From the NCBI GenBank assembly GCA_964371695.1, contig CAYJOG010000182.1, positions 1-6,330 on the forward strand: DNA of 6,330 bases. Reading direction: 5' to 3'. Each line of letters starts with the position of its first letter. The stretch's first letter is position 1. The notes beneath the pieces were generated by a model. That model was not told the DNA's origin. It ran no database searches and was given only the letters and a program-made list of their open reading frames with translations. Below are positions 1 through 5,626 of this stretch, in pieces. The translations under genes and the position numbers were made by a program. Source of the DNA: CAYJOG01 sp964371695 [NCBI: uncultured bacterium]. Its GTDB lineage: Bacteria > CAYJOG01.

Positions 1-1358
1 GGAATACGCCGGGTGCCGATCAGCCCAAGAGTGCTTGTGTTGCGCACTTCCAGTTTTCCCCACAGGTGATCACTCACATAAAGCCGGTGGTGTTTTTCAT
101 CCAGCGCCATGTCCGGCCCCAGTGTGCTGCTGGAGCGTGTTTTGAACAGGCGGTGTTCCAGTCCGCCGCCCCAGCGTTTGTGCACCTGGCCGGGCGCGAC
201 GCCAAAATAACAGGGCGTGGGGCTGAGGCGGCAGACCACCAGAAAGGTGGCGTGTTCCCCCAGCACCGTGTAGCGGGGGCGGCGCGGATTTTGCAACCGC
301 AGCCAATAAACCTCGTGGGCTTTTTCCTTGCCCGCCAAAAGCCAGCCGTGGCTGGGCAGGTCCTCCACGCCCGAAAAACCAAACGAGAAGCCGCTGGCCT
401 GATGAGGCTGGCGCACCCGCGAGAGTGGCCTGGCCGTGGTTTCGTCCAGCACATGCAGGCCGCCGCCGGAATCCTGATCACCCACCCCCACCATTTTGAG
501 CGCGCAGTTCACCACGCCGTTGTCGCTGGTGAGTTGGCCCACCTTCAGCAGTTTTTTGCCCACCTGCAGGGTGTAACGGACCCCCACGCGACTGGCGTCT
601 TTCACGCCCATCCAGTAACGCCCCGGCCCGCAGCCCTCCTGCACCCAGCGGTAATCCAGACGGGGATTGGCGGCCAGTTGGGTAACGCCTTTCTGGCGGG
701 TGACGCGCCGCTGCTGGGCGCTCAGCGGATGGCTGTAAAACGTCACCGTGGCGCACACCATCAACAGGTTGGTGAGGGTGAGGGCGCAGAGCCAGAATGG
801 CGGCCCTGTGCGCCGCACCAGCGACGCCACCAAAAACCACATTCCCCAGAAACCCAGTGGAATCGGCAGGTCCAGACCCCGTGCGCCTTCACCGCCCAGC
901 ATGGCTTGCAGCGCCAGCACCGCTGTGCCAGCCAGCCACCAGAAGGCGCTGGAAAATAAAAACCCCCGCTGGTGTTTTTTTTGAATCAGCAGCAGCACAA
1001 AACCCAACAGAATGAGAAGGGCAGGGGCGGCAACACCCAGGGCCTTGAGCATCACCCACAGGCTGACGGCCCACAGCGGAATGGCCCGCCACAGCGCCAG
1101 ACCCAACAACCCCATCAGCGTCAGCAGCAGCCATGGCTGTTGTTCCAGCGCCAGAGACCAGCGGCGTTTTTGCAGGTGCTCCCAGACTGGCCCCAGCCTG
1201 CGGCGGAAACCCCAGACCAGAACACCGGCCAGGAGCCAGGCGGTGATCCAGGCGGTCTGGCCCGCCACCATGGCCACCGGCGGCACCGCCAGCACCCACA
1301 AAAGGGCCAGCACCGGCAGGGGGGTGGCGCGTGTGAAAGTGTTGGGCAACGGGTTCAT
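1..1358 (-). CDS. Gene A: 7-TM membrane protein with C-terminal beta-propeller-like domain (3' end outside window)
   Basis: I do not recognise a named family. The frame is open from ATG at 1358 to the window edge, giving 452 residues without a stop. The first ~208 residues are hydrophobic, with about seven membrane segments (roughly 12-32, 36-51, 76-92, 97-125, 136-154, 166-181, 186-208). Basic loops at 51-66, 127-131 and 182-183 are expected on the cytoplasmic side, which places residues 209 onward outside the membrane. That C-terminal part has YVTN/NHL-like strand repeats, for example GPDMALDE at 414-421 followed by RLYVSD at 425-430. It aligns along its whole length with gene B: shared GARGLDL (158-164), DNGVVNC (279-285), KRWGGGLEH (394-402), and cysteines 243, 285, 376 and 383. 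By comparison with B, about 75 C-terminal residues are missing. No clear Shine-Dalgarno precedes the ATG. The gene is divergent from B. Function unknown; a periplasmic sensor or scaffold role is only inference. Confidence 0.85.
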   Translation of the reverse strand, partial: MNPLPNTFTRATPLPVLALLWVLAVPPVAMVAGQTAWITAWLLAGVLVWGFRRRLGPVWEHLQKRRWSLALEQQPWLLLTLMGLLGLALWRAIPLWAVSLWVMLKALGVAAPALLILLGFVLLLIQKKHQRGFLFSSAFWWLAGTAVLALQAMLGGEGARGLDLPIPLGFWGMWFLVASLVRRTGPPFWLCALTLTNLLMVCATVTFYSHPLSAQQRRVTRQKGVTQLAANPRLDYRWVQEGCGPGRYWMGVKDASRVGVRYTLQVGKKLLKVGQLTSDNGVVNCALKMVGVGDQDSGGGLHVLDETTARPLSRVRQPHQASGFSFGFSGVEDLPSHGWLLAGKEKAHEVYWLRLQNPRRPRYTVLGEHATFLVVCRLSPTPCYFGVAPGQVHKRWGGGLEHRLFKTRSSSTLGPDMALDEKHHRLYVSDHLWGKLEVRNTSTLGLIGTRRI

Positions 1359-1389
1359 ATTAAAAGGTGTCGAGGGATGGCTGAATAAG
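1359..1389. other. 31-bp divergent intergenic region between paralogues A and B
   Basis: This is the whole space between the two start codons. It is too short for two ordinary promoters, so at least one promoter probably lies inside the opposite gene, or one gene has a very short leader. An AT-rich patch (TATTAA, 1358-1363) resembles a -10 element, but I see no -35 partner at proper spacing on either strand. A GAGG at 1372-1375 is 14 nt from gene B's ATG, farther than is usual for a Shine-Dalgarno. No promoter is called. Confidence 0.6.
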
Positions 1390-2934
1390 ATGATGCTGGT
1401 GCGTCTGCGTCGGGTGTCGGTTTTTGTGTGCTGGCTGTTGGCCTGGCCATGGCTCATGGCCAAGGTCAACGGCTGGTTTGCCGCCGTGTTGTTGTTTGGG
1501 GCGGTGGGCCTTTGGCTGGTTTTGAAGGGGCTGAACCGCTGGTTTGAAGGGCCTTTGTCCGCCCACAGGCTGAAGCAGGAACTGGACCAGAATCCCTGGC
1601 CCGTGTTGGTGTGGCTGTTGCCGTTTATGGCGGTGGGGCTGCTGTGGTTGTGGCACGAGGCCCTCACGGTGTGGGTGCTGTCCAAAGCGTTGCCCGCAGG
1701 GCTTTTGATGCTCCTGCCGGTGGGGTGGGGATTGAGTGTTTTGTTGCAGAAAACGTCGCGCCGATTTTTTGTTTTCTGGGGTTTGGGAGGAATTGCCGCG
1801 TTGTTGTTGCGGTTGCTGGCTGGCCCGGCGGGGGCGCGGGGTCTGGACCTGGAGCCGGTGCTGATGGGGGTCTGGGGCCTGTTGTGGATTCTGCCGATGC
1901 TGGCGAAAAAAATGAACGCGCCTCGCTGGTTGATTTTGCTGGCCTGGGTGAACGTGGCGTTTCACGTGGAACTGCTGGAGTTTTATGTGTTGCCTTTCAG
2001 CTCCCAGGTGGGGCGTGTGATGGCGCAAAACGGCGTGATGTTGTTGCGGCATGACCCGTTCATGGATTTCCGCTGGAGCCAGCAGGGGTGCGCGGATGGG
2101 GACTGGTGGCTGGGCAGCCGCGTGTTCAGCCGGGCGACTCGAAACACGCTGCATCATGTACGCGGAAAAGAGCGCCGCCTTTTCAAAATTGGCTACGCCA
2201 CCACCGACAACGGCGTGGTGGACTGCAATCTGAAAGTGGTGGTGACCGGCGACAACGGCCCCGGCGGCAAGTTGCATGTGCTTTCGGCCATCAGCGGCAA
2301 GGTGCTTTCCACCACGCCCCACAGCGGCCCGGCGCAGGCGCTGAGCATGGGTTTCTCCGGCCTGTCGCTGCTGGCCTCACGGGGCTGGGTGGCGGCGGGC
2401 AAGGACCTGGCTCACGCGCTGGTGTGGGTGAACCTGCGTTATCCCGGTCGCCCGGTGGCGCGGTTTTTTCCCGAACACGCCACCATGCAGGTGTTCTGCC
2501 AAAGAGCACTCACGCCCTGCCTGTTCAGCACCGCCACCGGGTGGCTGCACAAACGGTGGGGCGATGCGCTGGAACACCACGCCGCCACGCCCCTTGGCCG
2601 TCGCACACTGGGGCCGGACCTTGCGCTGGACGAAGACCAGGGCCGGGTTTATGTCGCGGGCCTTACCGGCTGGGTGCAGGTGCGGCGCAGCAAAAACCTG
2701 GCGCTGATCAGAACCCTGCGTTTGCCCGTGGGGGTGCGTTATATGGTCTATTGGCCAGCAAGAAAAGAAGTGTGGGGGGCCAATTTTCTGGATGGCTGGT
2801 TGTACGCCTTTTCAGAAAACAAATCTCCCCGCCGTGTGCTGTTTGCAGGCCGCCGGGTGCGCTGGCTGAATCTGACACGGGATGGCCGGGGCCTGACATG
2901 GTGCGCCGCCTCGGCGTGTTATGTCTTTCGATAG
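1390..2934 (+). CDS. Gene B: 7-TM membrane protein with C-terminal beta-propeller-like domain, paralogue of gene A
   Basis: Complete gene of 514 residues, product unrecognised. About seven membrane segments (roughly 8-24, 28-46, 70-87, 92-118, 127-145, 155-172, 179-200) with basic inner loops at 60-64, 121-125 and 173-179 place residues 201-514 outside the membrane. That domain has YVTN-like propeller strands: GPDLALDE (408-415) then RVYVAG (419-424), and VWGANFLDGW (461-470) near the end. It shares with gene A the GARGLDL loop motif (148-154), DNGVVDC (273-279), KRWGDALEH (388-396) and four cysteines (234, 279, 370, 377); C505 and C510 are extra. The frame stays open upstream to 1012, but that part is antisense to gene A and lacks the family's features, so I chose ATG 1390; ATG 1393 is equally possible. 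It converges on gene C with 7 bp between stops. No adapter or enzyme motif was seen; function unknown. Confidence 0.88.
   Translation: MMLVRLRRVSVFVCWLLAWPWLMAKVNGWFAAVLLFGAVGLWLVLKGLNRWFEGPLSAHRLKQELDQNPWPVLVWLLPFMAVGLLWLWHEALTVWVLSKALPAGLLMLLPVGWGLSVLLQKTSRRFFVFWGLGGIAALLLRLLAGPAGARGLDLEPVLMGVWGLLWILPMLAKKMNAPRWLILLAWVNVAFHVELLEFYVLPFSSQVGRVMAQNGVMLLRHDPFMDFRWSQQGCADGDWWLGSRVFSRATRNTLHHVRGKERRLFKIGYATTDNGVVDCNLKVVVTGDNGPGGKLHVLSAISGKVLSTTPHSGPAQALSMGFSGLSLLASRGWVAAGKDLAHALVWVNLRYPGRPVARFFPEHATMQVFCQRALTPCLFSTATGWLHKRWGDALEHHAATPLGRRTLGPDLALDEDQGRVYVAGLTGWVQVRRSKNLALIRTLRLPVGVRYMVYWPARKEVWGANFLDGWLYAFSENKSPRRVLFAGRRVRWLNLTRDGRGLTWCAASACYVFR
1444..1462. repeat. Perfect 8-bp inverted repeat with 3-nt loop, early in gene B
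   Basis: TGGCCATG and CATGGCCA are separated by GCT. As RNA this would form a strong hairpin about 55 nt downstream of gene B's start; as DNA it is a 19-bp dyad. It codes for part of the first membrane segment of B, so it may be incidental. No T-tract follows, so it is not a terminator. Confidence 0.45.
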
Positions 2935-2941
2935 AAGTGGG

Positions 2942-4096
2942 TCAATACAATCCCTTCACCTCGGCCACGCCGCAGCCGGTGGACACCAGAAAACCGTCGT
3001 CGCCAAAGGGCTGCACGCCGCGGGCCAGTTTGCCCACAGCCTGTTTGAACAATGGGCGCAGGGTGGTGCGGTCCCACGCCTGAAAAGTGCCTTCAAAATA
3101 ATTCACTGCGCCAATGGCCCCCTCGGTGACCGCCAGACGTCGTGTGCCCAGGCCGGTTTTGAAGTAATCCACCGGTTTGAGAGAAACCGCGTCCAGCCGG
3201 GCGATGCGTTTTTGCAGCGGCATGGCTGCCAGCAGTTCGTTTCTTTCGGGCAGAAACAACAGCCCCATCACCGGCCCGCCGGTGGCAACAAAACGCCGTT
3301 TGCCTGTTTTGAGGTGGATGGCCTCGAGGCCGCCGGGGGGGTTCCAGTTGCCGGTCACCATTTCGCCGGTGCTGGGCAGCACGGCCAGTGAATAGGGCGC
3401 TTTCATGCGGTCAGAAAGTCCCCACATGCGTTCGATGCGCGGCGGCCATCCGGCCAGTTGGGCGATTTTGTGGTCGCCCTCGCACAGGGCCAGCACCTTG
3501 TCGCCAAAGGGTTGCAGTTCGATGGGCCAGCGGCACAGCGGCAGCCGCCACACGCGCCCATCTTCCAGGCTCAGCAACTGGTGCGCGCCCCAGTCGGCGG
3601 CCAGCAGGCGGCCTTCGCCCACGTTCAGCAGAGACTGCACCGCCGTGGCTTTGGCCAGCGGAAAAAACCGGCTCTCGCGCCGCGCCAGCAGGCCGCTCTG
3701 GCCATAAAAAAAACGCCGCCCCATCACCAGGGTGTTCCCGCCGGTCACCAGGGCGTCATAGGTGGCCCCGGTGCGGTCGAGCCAGCGCAGGTGCGCCGAA
3801 TCACGGGGGCAGCCTAAATCCCGCGAAAGAAAATAAGGGCTGGCCCCAAACAACGGGCCGGTGAGGGCGGCAGCCCATGCCATGCGGTGCAGCCGTTTTC
3901 CCTTAGGGTTTAACCTCCCCACCAAAACAAGCAACAACAGCCACAAAAGGGCCGCCTTGAGGTAAAACATTGCGCCGAAGCAGGCCAGTCCCAGCCCCCC
4001 CAGCCCCAGCAGCCGCACCAGTGCCCGCAGCAGCAGCGGCCCCAGGCGTTTCGGGTTTTGTGGCGCGCCCGTTTGATCAGAAGCAGCGCCGGGCAT
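2942..4096 (-). CDS. Gene C: 3-TM membrane-anchored beta-propeller-like protein
   Basis: Complete gene of 384 residues, product unrecognised. The N-terminal ~90 residues contain about three membrane segments (roughly 26-44, 47-60, 72-90). The strongly basic loop RLNPKGKRLHR (61-71) is expected inside, which puts residues ~91-384 outside the membrane. That region looks like a propeller of repeated short beta-strand units: LLAADWGAHQLLSL (164-177), YSLAVLPSTGEMVTGNW (235-251), GAVNYFEGTFQAWD (329-342). The last resembles gene B's GANFLDGWLYAFS, suggesting distant homology to A and B, but C lacks the four extra membrane segments and GARGLDL. Cysteines are at 40, 96, 188, 205 and 375; no CxxCH heme motif. 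The start ATG has GAGG five bases upstream, overlapping the HD gene's stop, so the gene is the second member of a two-gene operon. Function unknown. Confidence 0.87.
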   Translation of the reverse strand: MPGAASDQTGAPQNPKRLGPLLLRALVRLLGLGGLGLACFGAMFYLKAALLWLLLLVLVGRLNPKGKRLHRMAWAAALTGPLFGASPYFLSRDLGCPRDSAHLRWLDRTGATYDALVTGGNTLVMGRRFFYGQSGLLARRESRFFPLAKATAVQSLLNVGEGRLLAADWGAHQLLSLEDGRVWRLPLCRWPIELQPFGDKVLALCEGDHKIAQLAGWPPRIERMWGLSDRMKAPYSLAVLPSTGEMVTGNWNPPGGLEAIHLKTGKRRFVATGGPVMGLLFLPERNELLAAMPLQKRIARLDAVSLKPVDYFKTGLGTRRLAVTEGAIGAVNYFEGTFQAWDRTTLRPLFKQAVGKLARGVQPFGDDGFLVSTGCGVAEVKGLY

Positions 4097-4106
4097 GACC
4101 GCCTCA
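4097..4106 (-). promoter_or_regulatory. Ribosome binding site of gene C overlapping the HD gene stop codon
   Basis: On the minus strand the sequence reads TGAGGCGGTCATG. The HD gene's TGA stop shares bases with a GAGG Shine-Dalgarno (4105-4102), which sits 5 nt before gene C's ATG at 4096. This supports the chosen start and suggests translational coupling: a ribosome finishing the HD protein sits on the C start site. Confidence 0.75.
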
Positions 4107-5615
4107 GGCCAGTCCCTGGGCGGTCAGCATTTTTTCGATGGCCTGTGACACGGCCTTGTCGTGTCCGTGGGTGGAGGTGAACACCCGGCAGTGAATCACC
4201 TTGGCGGGCACATATTCGTAATAACGGTGAATCGGCTCGCTGTCGGTTTTTCCGGTGCCGGGGGTATACACCAGAATCCGTTTTTCGCCCTCTTCGATGG
4301 GGTTCATGGGGCGGGGATCCTGTATGGCGAAATCCACGCGCAGCGGCAGGTTTTGCAGCGGCGCGGGCAAATGCCGCCGCAGGTTTTCTTCAAAGCCCTT
4401 GGGGTTGCGATAAAGCGCCAGCACCTTGTTGTCCGGCTCGCGCAGACTGAAGGTTTCTTCGTGGGCCATTTTGTAACGCACATGGCGGCCCAGGATGTCC
4501 GCCCACACCAGCCCCAGGCGGTGCTTGGCCGGGTCGTTGCTATGGTGCCAGTCTCGCACGTTTTCCAGCAGAAAGGCGTCGGTGAGGCACAGGTAGTTTT
4601 CGATGGGGTCCACGGGATTGTGGGGGTGAAGGATTTTCACCGTCTCCTCAAACACGTCGGCCAGCATCAGGTCTATGGCCCGCACCGTGCGGTGAAAATA
4701 GACGTTGGCGTAAAGGTAAAGCTTCATGTTGATGAAGCGCATGAGGGCTGAGACGCCGGGCCTGTTCAGCGTCAGCCCCTTGGCCGAGACAAAGGTGTGG
4801 TGCAGCAGACGGGTGGTGTCCAGCGGGTCGGCGCTCACGCCGGTCATATAGGCGTCGCGCATCACATAGTCCAGATTGTCGGGCGTGTAAATGCCCTGAA
4901 AAACGGGGGCCAGCACCGTGAGCCAGCGGGGCGCTCTGGCCAGGGCCTTTTTTTTGCGTTTGTTGATGAGCCACGCCACGTGCTGGGGGTTCACCCGTTC
5001 GTCGGCGTGAAAAGGACCAGAGGGCGACCGCCGCAGGGCCAGGATTTTTTCGGCCATGGGGCCGGTGATGATGCGCTGGCCCACCAGTTCGTGGTTCAGG
5101 CCAAAGGCTTCCAGATAATGCTCGTCAAAAAAGTGAGAGAACGGCCCGTGGCCCACGTCGTGCAGCAGGCCGGCCACCCGCAGGGTTTCTTCCACCAGCG
5201 GAAAACTGGGGGCGCCCCGCACGTGTTGTTTGAGGCCGGGATAAAGCCGCCGGGCAAAGGCGCTCGCCATGTGCATGGCCCCCAGCACATGCTGAAAACG
5301 GCTGTGCTCGGCGCTGGGATAAACCCACTTCGCGCTCTGCAACTGCCCCACGCCCCGCAACCGCTGCACCCAGGGCGTGTCCATCAGTTCCCGCTCGGTG
5401 GTTTCGCCCCGGGTTTTGGGAATGGTGAAGGGGATGTATTTGTAGAGCGGATCGGCCACCAGGGCCAGGCCCTTTTCGGGCGGGCCGCTGGACCCCAGGG
5501 CAAAGTGTTGCTCCATCACGCCGTGACGCATGGGGGAATTATGGCCGAGGCTGGGGTTTGGGGATTGGGTTTCACTGTCGCATAACGACTTGCGCGGAGA
5601 AAAAGCAACCGTCAT
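4104..5615 (-). CDS. HD-superfamily phosphohydrolase (SAMHD1/dGTPase-like, COG1078 type)
   Basis: A 503-residue cytosolic enzyme, probably a metal-dependent phosphohydrolase acting on deoxynucleoside triphosphates or other nucleotides. From memory of SAMHD1, its key positions are all present: Q91 (GQLQS), R106 and metal ligand H109 (RFQHVLG), metal ligands H152-D153 with H156, H161 and D164 in LLHDVGHGPFSHFFD, H175 (NHELVG), and the third-motif metal ligand D246 with Y250 and D254 in TPDNLDYVMRD. The domain begins near residue 52 (VADPLYKYIPF). Residues 1-51 look unconserved, so ATG 5531 (residue 29) or ATG 5516 (residue 34) could be the true start; ATG 5615 is favoured by a GAGG seven bases upstream. 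The C-terminal ~110 residues are of a kind seen in longer family members. It heads an operon with gene C and is divergent from the PhoH-like gene. The exact substrate cannot be read from sequence. Confidence 0.93.
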   Translation of the reverse strand: MTVAFSPRKSLCDSETQSPNPSLGHNSPMRHGVMEQHFALGSSGPPEKGLALVADPLYKYIPFTIPKTRGETTERELMDTPWVQRLRGVGQLQSAKWVYPSAEHSRFQHVLGAMHMASAFARRLYPGLKQHVRGAPSFPLVEETLRVAGLLHDVGHGPFSHFFDEHYLEAFGLNHELVGQRIITGPMAEKILALRRSPSGPFHADERVNPQHVAWLINKRKKKALARAPRWLTVLAPVFQGIYTPDNLDYVMRDAYMTGVSADPLDTTRLLHHTFVSAKGLTLNRPGVSALMRFINMKLYLYANVYFHRTVRAIDLMLADVFEETVKILHPHNPVDPIENYLCLTDAFLLENVRDWHHSNDPAKHRLGLVWADILGRHVRYKMAHEETFSLREPDNKVLALYRNPKGFEENLRRHLPAPLQNLPLRVDFAIQDPRPMNPIEEGEKRILVYTPGTGKTDSEPIHRYYEYVPAKVIHCRVFTSTHGHDKAVSQAIEKMLTAQGLA

Positions 5616-5626
5616 ACTCCCCCCTC
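5616..5626. promoter_or_regulatory. 11-bp divergent gap holding the HD gene's Shine-Dalgarno
   Basis: The run of six C on the plus strand (5619-5624) reads GAGGGGGG on the minus strand, with GAGG at 5626-5623 seven nt before ATG 5615. It therefore serves as the HD gene's likely ribosome binding site and abuts the PhoH-like gene's GTG. There is no room for two promoters, so at least one lies inside a coding region, or the HD gene really starts further in. Confidence 0.55.

Noticed and set aside
66-959. Long plus-strand open frame of 297 codons
   Set aside because: His/Gln/Ala-rich translation antisense to gene A, whose reading frame is supported by clear homology to B.
1012-1389. An N-terminal extension of gene B by 126 residues (open frame from ATG 1012)
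   Set aside because: It runs antisense to gene A's coding sequence, is polar and low-complexity, and has no counterpart in paralogue A; B's hydrophobic N-terminus begins at 1390.
1360-2322. Long minus-strand open frame of 320 codons
   Set aside because: Gln/His/Pro-rich antisense shadow of gene B, with no recognisable domain.
2904-2941. Terminator between convergent genes B and C
   Set aside because: The only nearby hairpin (CGCCG/CGGCG, 2904-2916) is short, inside gene B's coding sequence and not followed by a T-tract; the 7-bp gap holds no terminator.
3320-3331. 12-bp palindrome GGCCTCGAGGCC in gene C
   Set aside because: Lies inside coding sequence in GC-rich DNA and has no second copy or neighbouring site that I could see; most likely chance.
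4245-4262. PGTGKT in the HD protein (452-457) as a Walker A motif
   Set aside because: The GxxxxGK(S/T) pattern needs a glycine at residue 450, which is Tyr, and there is no P-loop fold context in the HD C-terminal region.
4161-5585. Plus-strand open frames opposite the HD gene (4161-4751 and 4797-5585)
   Set aside because: Antisense to a gene with complete HD catalytic motifs; the translations look like shadow sequence.
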